Positions 47,734 through 57,205 of a stretch of 64,000 nucleotides of DNA are shown piece after piece. The notes below the pieces were generated by a model. It was not told the DNA's origin. It made no database searches and was given only the letters and a program-made list of their open reading frames with translations. Both the position numbers and the translations under genes were made by a program. The stretch lies in contig NZ_CP045652.1 in NCBI RefSeq assembly GCF_009557615.1, forward strand, positions 4,216,001-4,280,000. Reading direction: 5' to 3'. Positions within the stretch are counted from its first letter, which is position 1. Each line of letters begins with the position of its first letter. This stretch comes from Sphingobacteruim zhuxiongii. Its GTDB lineage: Bacteria; Bacteroidota; Bacteroidia; Sphingobacteriales; Sphingobacteriaceae.

Positions 47734-50700
47734 ATGAATAAATCTTTTTATTCGAAAGACCTCCTATGCTTCAAAAACAAGGATCGCCTTTTGAAAAACC
47801 TAATTAAAATGAATCTCACTGGACTATTACTAGCAGCATCCTTCATGGTTTCATACGGTGCTACCCATGCTCAGGTCACAATGAAAGGTAAAAATGTGAA
47901 GGTTGCACAGGCCCTAAAGACCATTACCGAACAAACCGGATATCGATTTATTTATCAGGAAGGTCTATTAGCGAATGCTAAATCAGATGTCGACTTTAAA
48001 AATGTGACTTTGAAAACATCGTTAGATAGACTCCTGAAAGACAACAATTTCGATTTCACGATCCACGAAAACACGGTTGTAATCAGGAACGGGCAATCGA
48101 ATACAACGGCTGCTGTTGTTGAAAGTCAGCAGTTGACGATGAAAGGTAAAGTTGTTGATAGTCGATCTGGAACTCCAATTGCTGGAGCGACGGTCACTGA
48201 AAAAGGCACATCAAATGCTGCCCAAACAGACGCTCAAGGAAATTTCAGTCTAACTGTTTCCAATAGTTCGGCGCTCTTCACGGTTCGTATGTTGGGCTAT
48301 GATCTAGCCGAGGTTAAGTATTCTTCGACCGCAGCTGAAATTAGATTAGAGTTTTCAGAATCGGACCTTGAAGAAGTTGTGGTAGTCGGATACGGTCAAC
48401 AGCGACGCGGTGATTTAACAGGATCAATAACCTCATTAAAAGGTGATGAATTAACGAAAGGTGGTGCTATAAGCAATGTTGGTCAGGCACTACAAGGTAA
48501 AGCCGCGGGGGTTGTAGTTACTCAGAATTCCAAGGCTCCAGGAGGAAGTATCTCCATTCGAATACGAGGTGTAAACTCCATCAGTAGTACGAATGAGCCT
48601 CTTTATGTCATTGACGGTTTCCCTAGCAATAATGGTGTAAATATTAACCCTGATGATATTGCTTCCATGGAAATATTAAAAGACGCCTCTGCCACAGCTA
48701 TTTATGGTTCACGCGGTGCCAATGGCGTTGTATTAATTACTACAAAACGTGGTAAAACGGGAGAAAATAACATCGCTTATACTGGATACGTTGGCACGCA
48801 GAAGCCATATAATCCTTTCAAAATGCTGAATGGCCAAGAGTACATGCTAATGGCAAATGCATTATATAAAGAAATTGATGGCCAAGAAAACCAGGAATAC
48901 GGTGTATATACAAAATCGCAATTGGAGTCAGATGTAAATACCGATTGGATAACAGCGACGACAAGACGAGGTATATTACAAAGCCACAACCTTCAGTTTA
49001 ATGGTGGTGGTGAAAAAACCAAAGTACTGAGTAGTATTGGCTATTTTGATCAAGCAGGTATCTTAAAAAACACAGATTTTTCACGCATTTCTGGTCGCGT
49101 GAATGTGGATCAAACCGTAAACGAATACATTAAAGCTGGCGCAACGATATTTGCGCAAAGAGAAAATTCAAACATCCAACTTTACGATGGTAATATACTG
49201 AATTCCAATGTTCTTTATGGAATTTTAACATATGACCCAACTGTTCCTGAATACAATTCCGATGGAACTTTCGGTCGTCCTCCTGGAGGTAAAGGAGATA
49301 ATCCCTTAGCAAACTTGATGTCAAGGACCAATGATGTTCAACGCGACAAATTGAATGGAAACTTGTTCCTAGAGGTAAAACCGATAAAAGACATCACCAT
49401 CCGAATGGATGCAGGGACAGAAATTACCAGAGATGAATTGGGGTCTTATTTAAGTCGCGAATCTTATCAGGGAAGTATCGACGATGGTGTTGCAAGGGTT
49501 GCCGATTACAGCTTAACGCACAACCTTTTTGACCTATTCGTTACCTACAGCAAAACTTTCAACGAAAAGCACAATTTTAGTGCAATGGGAGGCTATGCTT
49601 ATGAAAAGTTTACCAATAACAGAAAAGGAATTGATGTTTATGGGTTTTCAACCGACCTTTTCAAGTATTATAACTTGGGTGCTGCCTCAACAATTACTGG
49701 CGTTAATTCTTATCGTTCAGAAAACATGATGGCATCTTTCTTCGGTCGTGTGAATTATTCATTCGATGACAAATACTTAATTACTGCAACCGTTCGTCGT
49801 GATGGCTCTTCACGCTTTGGATCAGAGAACCAATGGGGAACTTTTCCATCTGCCGCATTTGCGTGGAAAGCAATAAATGAGTCCTTTATGAAGGACCAAA
49901 CCCTTTTTACGGACTTCAAAGTTCGCTTTGGATATGGTAGAACAGGTAATGAGCGTATCGCAGATTATGCATCTTATGGTTTGGTTAGCAATTCCCATTA
50001 TACATTCGACGGAAAAACAAATAATACAGGAACAACACTAAATCCAAACTCCCCAGAAAACACGAAACTTCGTTGGGAAACCACATCCCAATTCAATGGT
50101 GGATTAGATATGGCATTCTTAAACGATCGCCTAGCGCTTACTGTTGACGCTTATTATAAGAAAACCTCGGATTTATTGATCAAGGTTACTCTTCCATTCT
50201 ACACGGGATATAATTCTGGTCAAAGCAATGTTGGTTCCGTTGAGAACAAAGGTTTAGAATTTGCATTAAATAGTAAGAATTTCGTCGGCGAATTTACTTG
50301 GGATACGAAGCTAAATATTTCAATTAACCGAAATAAGGTTTTATCACTTGGTGGACAGAACGAAATACTATTGACGTCTTCAAAACCAATTGGAACAGTC
50401 TCAGAAGAATCATATGCGATCATCAGAGAAGGTCAGCCCTTAGGCTCTTTGTTTGGATATACTTACCTCGGTGTCATTCAAGAAGGCGAAAAATACAGCC
50501 CTCAGCCAAATTCAAAACCTGGCGATCCTAAATTTAAGGACATGAATAACGATGGTACAATAAGCTCGGCGGATCGTGCAATTATTGGTTCAGCTTATCC
50601 AAAAATGACTTTTGGACTAACGAATAATTTCTCCTTCAAAAACTTCGACCTCACAGCATTCATTTATGGAAACGTTGGTAGTGATCTACTAAATATGACG

Positions 50701-51117
50701 AGAATGAATATGGAGTGGAAACGTACTGAAGAAGCATTAAACCGTTGGACTCCACAAAACAAGGATACTGATCTTCCTAGAAATGGCTTCTTCTATTCCA
50801 AATATGGGGGCTATATCAACGATCACTTTATTGAAAACGCATCGTTTTTACGATTAAGAAATCTAACCATAGGCTATACGGTACCATTCAAAACCAAGGC
50901 AATTCGATCATTACGAATCTATGCGATGGGTGAAAACTTATTTACGATCACCAAGTATAGCGGTTGGGATCCTGAAGTAGATACCAAGGCTTATGAGAAT
51001 GATGGCTTAGTGAAATACAGTGGAAACGCACAAACGGCGAATGCTGGTGCAGGTCTAGACTTTAATTCATATCCATCCATGCGTTCATTTACATTTGGAG
51101 TTAGCGCAAATTTCTAA
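47734..51117 (+). CDS. SusC/RagA-family TonB-linked outer membrane transporter with STN domain
   Basis: A 1,127-residue receptor and transporter. A long N-terminus with a signal region (about 24-47, 'LTGLLLAASFMVSYGATHAQ') is followed by a secretin/TonB N-terminal (STN) domain at about 50-118, which contacts FecR. Next come a CarboxypepD-regulatory-like domain at about 135-215 ('GKVVDSRSGTPIAGATVTEKGT'), a plug with the family signature 'EEVVVVGYGQQRRGDLTGSI' from about 212, including 'IRIRGVNSISSTNEPLYVIDGFP', and a barrel ending 'SFTFGVSANF'. Such proteins pull oligosaccharides through the outer membrane under a SusD lid. The SusD gene follows 13 bases later. Confidence 0.97.
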   Translation: MNKSFYSKDLLCFKNKDRLLKNLIKMNLTGLLLAASFMVSYGATHAQVTMKGKNVKVAQALKTITEQTGYRFIYQEGLLANAKSDVDFKNVTLKTSLDRLLKDNNFDFTIHENTVVIRNGQSNTTAAVVESQQLTMKGKVVDSRSGTPIAGATVTEKGTSNAAQTDAQGNFSLTVSNSSALFTVRMLGYDLAEVKYSSTAAEIRLEFSESDLEEVVVVGYGQQRRGDLTGSITSLKGDELTKGGAISNVGQALQGKAAGVVVTQNSKAPGGSISIRIRGVNSISSTNEPLYVIDGFPSNNGVNINPDDIASMEILKDASATAIYGSRGANGVVLITTKRGKTGENNIAYTGYVGTQKPYNPFKMLNGQEYMLMANALYKEIDGQENQEYGVYTKSQLESDVNTDWITATTRRGILQSHNLQFNGGGEKTKVLSSIGYFDQAGILKNTDFSRISGRVNVDQTVNEYIKAGATIFAQRENSNIQLYDGNILNSNVLYGILTYDPTVPEYNSDGTFGRPPGGKGDNPLANLMSRTNDVQRDKLNGNLFLEVKPIKDITIRMDAGTEITRDELGSYLSRESYQGSIDDGVARVADYSLTHNLFDLFVTYSKTFNEKHNFSAMGGYAYEKFTNNRKGIDVYGFSTDLFKYYNLGAASTITGVNSYRSENMMASFFGRVNYSFDDKYLITATVRRDGSSRFGSENQWGTFPSAAFAWKAINESFMKDQTLFTDFKVRFGYGRTGNERIADYASYGLVSNSHYTFDGKTNNTGTTLNPNSPENTKLRWETTSQFNGGLDMAFLNDRLALTVDAYYKKTSDLLIKVTLPFYTGYNSGQSNVGSVENKGLEFALNSKNFVGEFTWDTKLNISINRNKVLSLGGQNEILLTSSKPIGTVSEESYAIIREGQPLGSLFGYTYLGVIQEGEKYSPQPNSKPGDPKFKDMNNDGTISSADRAIIGSAYPKMTFGLTNNFSFKNFDLTAFIYGNVGSDLLNMTRMNMEWKRTEEALNRWTPQNKDTDLPRNGFFYSKYGGYINDHFIENASFLRLRNLTIGYTVPFKTKAIRSLRIYAMGENLFTITKYSGWDPEVDTKAYENDGLVKYSGNAQTANAGAGLDFNSYPSMRSFTFGVSANF

Positions 51118-51130
51118 TCTAAATACAATT

Positions 51131-52699
51131 ATGACTATGAAATATCTTTCAAAGAATAAAAATAAATCAATAGCTATCATCGCTTTTGCGTGCCTGTTCA
51201 GCGCAATTAGTTGCACTAAATTGGAACCAAAACTTTATAGTGATCTAACGACCAAGAACGCGTATTCGTCGGAGAGTGATATCGATGCAGCTCTGACAGG
51301 AATTTATGCAAGCTTATCCCCTTATCCTGGCGATGCATACCTATATTATGCGGGTTATTTAGTTATGATAACGGACTATTCAACTGACATGGGGTTTTCG
51401 ACGGCTGCTGGTGATCCGACCAAGATGAGCAACCTTACTTATGATGACAACAACCGTTATTTCAAATTCAACTATCAGAACATGTATCAGGTTATCAGCA
51501 ATGCGAATTCGCTGCTATCAAACATAACCGATGTTGCGATAGGAGATGCTAAGAAAAAACAAGTTATAGCACAAGCGAGATTTTTAAGAGCCTTGTCGTA
51601 TATGGACCTTACGGATGCTTTCGGACCTGTTCCTTTAATTACCGAAGTTCAGAACCCATCCGAAAGTTATAATCTTCCACTCGCATCGGTGGAAGAAATC
51701 GAGGCGCTAGTTACGCAAGATTGTCAGTATGCAATCGACAACCTACCGGAGAAATGGTCTGCGGATTTAGGAATCGGTCGCGCGACCAAGGGCGCAGCAT
51801 TAACCCTACTAGGCAAGATGTATATGCGATCACATAAATATGATAAAGCAAAACCATTAATCGATGAGGTGCTTGCGTTAAGGTCGAAAGGCGTTTATCG
51901 CTTGAATCCTGATTTCAAAAACGAATGGTCAGACAATAATAAAATCGATATGGGCTTAATATTCGGAATCCTACATGAACCAACCTTAAATGGAGGAGAA
52001 ATTACGAACCACTTCGGTCCATCAGATAACAGAGAAGTTCCAGATAGATGGCAATACTACGGTGTTTCCTTACAATTTTGGAGAAAATACAGCGACCTAG
52101 ATCCTCGAAAAAAGTTCTTCTATTATGACTATGAAGGCTTAGCTCCCAGAGATAAAAATACAACTCATGGATTCTTTTATATGATGCCGAAATTAGGACA
52201 AACAGCGCCGCCTAGCGATACTGTAAAACTGTTACAAAATGTGGCTACCAAGAAATATTCATACGATATGACGAACAATTCATACCTCGATGGGCGTACT
52301 ATCCAAGTATTTAGAATTGCTGATGTTATTCTTTGCAAAGCAGAAATTGAAAATGCTTTAAATGGTCCACAAGCGGCACTACCTTACATAAATGAAATTA
52401 GAGCACGTGCTGGGGCTCCGGAATATGGAATAAACGCAAACTTCCCTGTTCCAGCATCTAAAGAAGCGATGATCGATGCATTAGTTGATGAGCGTGGTTT
52501 TGAGTTTGTGTTTGAATATAAGCGTAGACAAGATTTAATTAGACTGGGCAGGTATGAGAAGGTAACAAACGAATATCTACAGTCGAGAGGCTTAAAACCT
52601 GTTGCAACGCCGGCTTTACGGTACTTCCCTTATCCATTGGACGAGGCTCGTCAACATCAAGAAATGTCTAGTGCTAACGCGAGTAGAATTCCGAACTAA
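51131..52699 (+). CDS. SusD/RagB-family surface glycan-binding lipoprotein
   Basis: A 522-residue outer-leaflet lipoprotein. The signal is 'SIAIIAFACLFSAISC', with lipidated Cys28. The body shows the SusD helical and TPR-like fold: 'YQNMYQVISNANSLLSNI', 'QARFLRALSYMDLTDAFGPVPLI', 'RATKGAALTLLGKMYM', and 'VFRIADVILCKAEIENAL' with 'INEIRARAGAP' toward the C-terminus, then 'IDALVDERGFEFVFEYKRRQDLIRLGRYEKV'. It would cap the SusC barrel and bind the glycan. A frame extends back to 51095 inside the susC gene, but ATG 51131 gives the lipoprotein signal. It ends three bases before the sulfotransferase-like gene. Confidence 0.95.
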   Translation: MTMKYLSKNKNKSIAIIAFACLFSAISCTKLEPKLYSDLTTKNAYSSESDIDAALTGIYASLSPYPGDAYLYYAGYLVMITDYSTDMGFSTAAGDPTKMSNLTYDDNNRYFKFNYQNMYQVISNANSLLSNITDVAIGDAKKKQVIAQARFLRALSYMDLTDAFGPVPLITEVQNPSESYNLPLASVEEIEALVTQDCQYAIDNLPEKWSADLGIGRATKGAALTLLGKMYMRSHKYDKAKPLIDEVLALRSKGVYRLNPDFKNEWSDNNKIDMGLIFGILHEPTLNGGEITNHFGPSDNREVPDRWQYYGVSLQFWRKYSDLDPRKKFFYYDYEGLAPRDKNTTHGFFYMMPKLGQTAPPSDTVKLLQNVATKKYSYDMTNNSYLDGRTIQVFRIADVILCKAEIENALNGPQAALPYINEIRARAGAPEYGINANFPVPASKEAMIDALVDERGFEFVFEYKRRQDLIRLGRYEKVTNEYLQSRGLKPVATPALRYFPYPLDEARQHQEMSSANASRIPN

Positions 52700-52702
52700 T
52701 TT

Positions 52703-54193
52703 ATGAAACTTAAAATTATAGCTTTCCTAATAATAATTGTAGTAATCGCCCTAGGCGTTTACTACAATTTAAGTCAACGGGTTGAAATTCAAGAAATTTC
52801 ACTAAACTCTCCAGACAACCAATCAATCAAAGAAGACATACACATAAAGCTTAGTGCTCCAGCTCCCCTGTATATCGAGTATTGGAAAGACGGAGATTCC
52901 GAACGGTTCAGAACTCCATTAACAGATTCCAAAGACGATCATCTAATCAACTTACTGTTGCTAGAACCTTCAACAAAATACAATTACCAAATTGTGATTG
53001 ATAAATGGTTTCCAGTTAAATCTAAGCAGATGAGCTTCGAAACCAGAAAGCAATCTCCTTGGATGGTTCATAAATGGATAAAAGAAAAAAATCCGCATGA
53101 TCCAAAAGCATTGGGTGATGATCTGATTATGCTATGCTTCCGAGGATATCCCGGCAACATTTCAATTGTCGATGGCAATGGTACTGTAAGGTGGTATTGG
53201 CAAGACGACAAAATGGGGGTTAGATTAGCGTCCTTAACGCCTAGAGGAACAATTCTAGCATTATTAGCGCCAGCAAATAAAGATGAGTTCAAAAAAGAAC
53301 CCAATAAAAACAATGGTAAACCGCTACCTCAAGGTTATTATCTACGAAGCGGACGCTTAGGATTTATGGGAGGTACTGAATTGGTTGAAATATCTCAAAC
53401 GGGAAAAGTGCTATGGCGTTGTAATTTGGAAGAAAAAGGTGTTGTAATGCATCACGATGTTCAGATGAACAACTTAAATGAAATATATGCCGTTGTACGT
53501 GATTATAAAATTGATGATCGCCCAAATTCCAAAAAAGATACGCTTTGGGGTGATGCAATTGTGCAGATAGATAGTTTAGGAACGATAAAACATAAATGGT
53601 CTCCATGGACGGATTGGGATCTTAATAAAGATACACGTTTAGATAGTTTTAAACATGATCGATTCCACTTCAATACCATCGCTTTTGATAAAGACGGAAG
53701 CTATCTTACCTCCTCGCCGATCGAAAACCAAATCTGGAAAATTGATCCGAAAAGCGGTAAAATAATCTGGAAACTCGGTAAAAATGGAAGTTTCAAAATG
53801 GATCCCAAGGACTACTTTTACTTCCAACATGCGCCGCACATAACCAAAGACGGCGACCTCTTGCTTTTTGATAACGGAGATTATGCGCCACAAGACACGG
53901 CAAAACTTCAAAAACGATCTCGGGCGATTGCATTTAGACTCGACACAAAAAATATGGTAGCGACACGATCGTACCAAGCCCCTTTACCAATAAAGCAATA
54001 TACAGCCCGAATGGGAAGTGCTTTCTTATTGTCAAATGGGAATATTTTACAAACTAGCTCTAAAACAGGAAGCGCAATTGTTACGGATAAACAAGGGAAA
54101 GTCCTATGGGAATTAAACAGCCACTTTATACCTTATAGAGCGGTAGAGGTACCAGAAAGTTTTTGGGCAAAATTTAGAATAAAATCTAATTAA
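52703..54193 (+). CDS. Aryl-sulfate sulfotransferase-like propeller protein
   Basis: A 496-residue protein with an N-terminal transmembrane or signal segment (about 4-22, 'IIAFLIIIVVIALGVYYNL'), an Ig-like part, then a beta-propeller of the ASST family. Likely counterparts of the active-site residues in E. coli AssT: His251 in 'MHHDVQ', His322 and Asn324 in 'FHFNTI', and the sulfur-accepting His376 in 'FQHAPHI'. The arginine usually found a little after the HxN pair appears to be replaced by Pro339 ('TSSPIENQIWKID'). This comparison is from memory of the fold. The family moves sulfate between phenols without PAPS. It is the third gene of the PUL operon. Confidence 0.8.
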   Translation: MKLKIIAFLIIIVVIALGVYYNLSQRVEIQEISLNSPDNQSIKEDIHIKLSAPAPLYIEYWKDGDSERFRTPLTDSKDDHLINLLLLEPSTKYNYQIVIDKWFPVKSKQMSFETRKQSPWMVHKWIKEKNPHDPKALGDDLIMLCFRGYPGNISIVDGNGTVRWYWQDDKMGVRLASLTPRGTILALLAPANKDEFKKEPNKNNGKPLPQGYYLRSGRLGFMGGTELVEISQTGKVLWRCNLEEKGVVMHHDVQMNNLNEIYAVVRDYKIDDRPNSKKDTLWGDAIVQIDSLGTIKHKWSPWTDWDLNKDTRLDSFKHDRFHFNTIAFDKDGSYLTSSPIENQIWKIDPKSGKIIWKLGKNGSFKMDPKDYFYFQHAPHITKDGDLLLFDNGDYAPQDTAKLQKRSRAIAFRLDTKNMVATRSYQAPLPIKQYTARMGSAFLLSNGNILQTSSKTGSAIVTDKQGKVLWELNSHFIPYRAVEVPESFWAKFRIKSN

Positions 54194-54194
54194 C

Positions 54195-57191
54195 ATGAAA
54201 ATCAACCTAAGAGAAAGCCTAAACGTTATACTGTTCTTCGTCATAGCGTTAAGTATTAAAACAGCATATGCACAACAACAACCTTTTCCACCACAGCCTT
54301 TGCGATGGGATCCTGATCAGCTAGGTAATCAAAGAGCTGTTATTCGTGTTGACAAAGATATTCAACTCGTGGAGGCAAATATTCCGTGGAGAAATCGTTG
54401 GATGACGCCGGAACAAAAACTAATCATCGTCGACAGTACGACGAATAAACAATTCGAACCCTCATCGTATCTATGGATTAACAATGTTTCTGGAGGTATT
54501 ACCTTTCGACCCCAATCTGGTAAAGGCATCTATTATATCTACTTCCTCCCTTATGAATTGGACGGCCGCACCAACTACCCCACCGCATCATATCTGAAAA
54601 ATTCGAGCCCCACTCCTGGTACAGAAAAAAAGACGAACAATTCGAAGGCAAAATTGCTACGCCTTGAATCCGTCGATAATTTCAATAGAAACACAGAAAT
54701 GGATGTTATCGCTTCTGAAAAAGAAGTAGATGCTATATTAAAACAGTTTAACAATGAAGATTACCTGGTGTTTCCTGAGACTCGGAATAACCCGGTAAAA
54801 ACGGGAGAATACCTTCCAAAACGATGGACCGAAAAAACATTTAATCATCAGCTCTTAAAAGACAAGGCGGAACGAGGCGGATACCATGCTTTCCAAATCG
54901 CAATATACCCTATTAAATCAGACCTAAAGCATATAATCGTGTCTTCTAGTGACCTGAAAAGTCAAAATGGTCAATCAATATCCAGTTCATATTTCGACTG
55001 CTTAAATCAAGCAGGAATCGCTTATACAGGCGCCCCTCTCACGAACACGGTAAATGCAACGAAAGGGAAAGTGCAATCTTTATGGTGCGGTTTTAATATT
55101 CCAGAAAACACGGAACCTGGACTTTACAAAGGAACGCTAACTATAAAAGCTGAAAACAGCGAACCGAGAACCGTTCAATTGGAACTAGTCGTTGATAATA
55201 AAAACCTAACCAATAAAGGATATGACGAGCCATGGAAAATGACTCGATTACCTTGGTTAAATTCTACACTGGCACACAGCAATACGATTCTTCCCCCCTA
55301 TACCGCTATCCAATTAAAGAAGGATTCTATTTTATCAATCCTTGGACGTGAAGTTATTCTTTCTTCATCTGGACTCCCAAAACAGATTCGCACCTACTTC
55401 AGTCCAGAAATGACCGAAATATCTGATGCAAAGAATGACATTTTGGCTAAGCCAATTCACTTCAAGTTTATACAGCAAAACGGTAAAGAAGAAGAATTCA
55501 AGAATAATGGATATCAATTTACGCAAAAAGAAGAGGGATTACATCGATGGATATCTCAGCTCCTTAGTCCAAACTTACAGATTGACTTAGATGCTCAATT
55601 AGAGTTTGATGGGTTTATGCATTATGTCGTTAAAGTTCAAGCACTCAACGATATTGATTTATCTGAAATTAGTCTAGAAATTCCATTTAAAAAAGAAAAA
55701 GCAGAGTACTTAATGGGATTGGGACAAAAGGGTGGATATAGGCCATCAAGTATCGATTGGAAATGGGATGTCGCACATAAGAATCAAGATGGCGCTTGGA
55801 TCGGTACAGTGAACGCAGGATTGCAATTCTCGCTTCGCGATGAAAACTACGAACGACCATTGAACACCAATTTCTATCTTCAAAAGCCACTAAAATTACC
55901 GACATCATGGGGAAATGGAAACAAGGGAGGGATAAATATTAAGGAAATTGACAATCAGGCCATCGTCAAGGGCTATAGTGGTAGTCGACACCTAAAGAAA
56001 GGCGATGTGCTATACTATAATTTCAATCTCCTAATTACACCATTCCACCCGCTACAGACTGACGCGCAATGGTCGGAGCGCTACTATCACGCTTATCATC
56101 CGGTTGACTCAGTTAAGAAAAGTGGTGCCAATGTCGTCAATATCCATCATGCAAATGATCTAAACCCTTATATCAACTACCCCTTCATTGCGACCAAAGA
56201 AATGAAGAACTACATTGATTCTGCACATCACGCGGGCCTTAAGGTCAAAATCTATAACACCGTAAGAGAGGTTTCTAATCGTGTTTATGAACTTTATCCT
56301 TTACGAAGCTTGGGACATGAGGTATTTTCTGCAGGACCCGGAAAAGGATATTCTTGGTTACAGGAGCATGTCGGTCATGATTACATTGCAGCATGGTATG
56401 TTCCAAAATACCAAGATGCGGCGTTAATCAACAGTGGGATGAACCGCTGGCACAACTACTACGTCGAAGGAATGAATTGGTTGGTTGACAACATTGGAAT
56501 AGATGGTATTTACTTAGACGATGTCGCATTCGACCGCATCACGATGAAGCGGATTAAACGCGTCATGACCAAAAACGGACATCCAGGATTAATCGATTTG
56601 CACTCCGCAAATCAGTACAACGAACGCGATGGTTTCAATAACAGTGCAAACCTATATATGGAACATTTTCCGTACATTAATCGTCTCTGGTTCGGGGAAT
56701 ATTTTGATTATGAAAAAAATAATCCTGATTTCTTCCTTACAGAAGTGAGTGGAATTCCATTTGGTTTAATGGGCGAAATGTTACAAGATGGAGGGAATCC
56801 ATATCGTGGAATGATCTACGGCATGACAAATCGTTTGCCCTATCAGAAAAGTGGACCACAAGGACTGTGGAAGGTTTGGGACGACTTCGGAATCGTAGGT
56901 TCAAAAATGATCGGTTATTGGTCGCCAAATATTCCTATCAAAACAGATAGAGCCGATGTGCTAACTACAGTTTTTCAAAAAGATGGAAAAACTATGGTTT
57001 CTATAGCTAGCTGGGCAGCTAATGACGTACAATTTAAACTGAAAATCAATTGGGAAAAGCTTGGACTAGACCCTAAAAAGGTAAAAATTAAAGCTCCATA
57101 TATAGAAAATTTCCAAGAAGCGAAGAACTTTGATCCTCAATCAAACATATTGGTTAAGAAGAATCAAGGTTGGATACTGATCATAGAATAA
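54195..57191 (+). CDS. DUF6067 glycosidase-like secreted protein
   Basis: A 998-residue protein with a signal peptide (about 8-26, 'LNVILFFVIALSIKTAYAQ'). The N-terminal two thirds is beta-rich. The C-terminal third, about 610-900, looks like a TIM barrel: 'NVVNIHHANDLNPYINYPF', 'IGIDGIYLDDVAFDRITMKR' with Asp775 and Asp776, 'GLIDLHSANQYNERDGFNNSANLYMEHFPYINRLWFGEYFDYE' and 'GIPFGLMGEML'. The 'GIYLDD' motif echoes 'GIYMDQ' in the DUF6259 protein. A glycosidase role is inferred; the linkage cut is unknown. The gene starts one base after the sulfotransferase-like stop. Confidence 0.75.
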   Translation: MKINLRESLNVILFFVIALSIKTAYAQQQPFPPQPLRWDPDQLGNQRAVIRVDKDIQLVEANIPWRNRWMTPEQKLIIVDSTTNKQFEPSSYLWINNVSGGITFRPQSGKGIYYIYFLPYELDGRTNYPTASYLKNSSPTPGTEKKTNNSKAKLLRLESVDNFNRNTEMDVIASEKEVDAILKQFNNEDYLVFPETRNNPVKTGEYLPKRWTEKTFNHQLLKDKAERGGYHAFQIAIYPIKSDLKHIIVSSSDLKSQNGQSISSSYFDCLNQAGIAYTGAPLTNTVNATKGKVQSLWCGFNIPENTEPGLYKGTLTIKAENSEPRTVQLELVVDNKNLTNKGYDEPWKMTRLPWLNSTLAHSNTILPPYTAIQLKKDSILSILGREVILSSSGLPKQIRTYFSPEMTEISDAKNDILAKPIHFKFIQQNGKEEEFKNNGYQFTQKEEGLHRWISQLLSPNLQIDLDAQLEFDGFMHYVVKVQALNDIDLSEISLEIPFKKEKAEYLMGLGQKGGYRPSSIDWKWDVAHKNQDGAWIGTVNAGLQFSLRDENYERPLNTNFYLQKPLKLPTSWGNGNKGGINIKEIDNQAIVKGYSGSRHLKKGDVLYYNFNLLITPFHPLQTDAQWSERYYHAYHPVDSVKKSGANVVNIHHANDLNPYINYPFIATKEMKNYIDSAHHAGLKVKIYNTVREVSNRVYELYPLRSLGHEVFSAGPGKGYSWLQEHVGHDYIAAWYVPKYQDAALINSGMNRWHNYYVEGMNWLVDNIGIDGIYLDDVAFDRITMKRIKRVMTKNGHPGLIDLHSANQYNERDGFNNSANLYMEHFPYINRLWFGEYFDYEKNNPDFFLTEVSGIPFGLMGEMLQDGGNPYRGMIYGMTNRLPYQKSGPQGLWKVWDDFGIVGSKMIGYWSPNIPIKTDRADVLTTVFQKDGKTMVSIASWAANDVQFKLKINWEKLGLDPKKVKIKAPYIENFQEAKNFDPQSNILVKKNQGWILIIE

Positions 57192-57205
57192 TAACTAATT
57201 AAATT

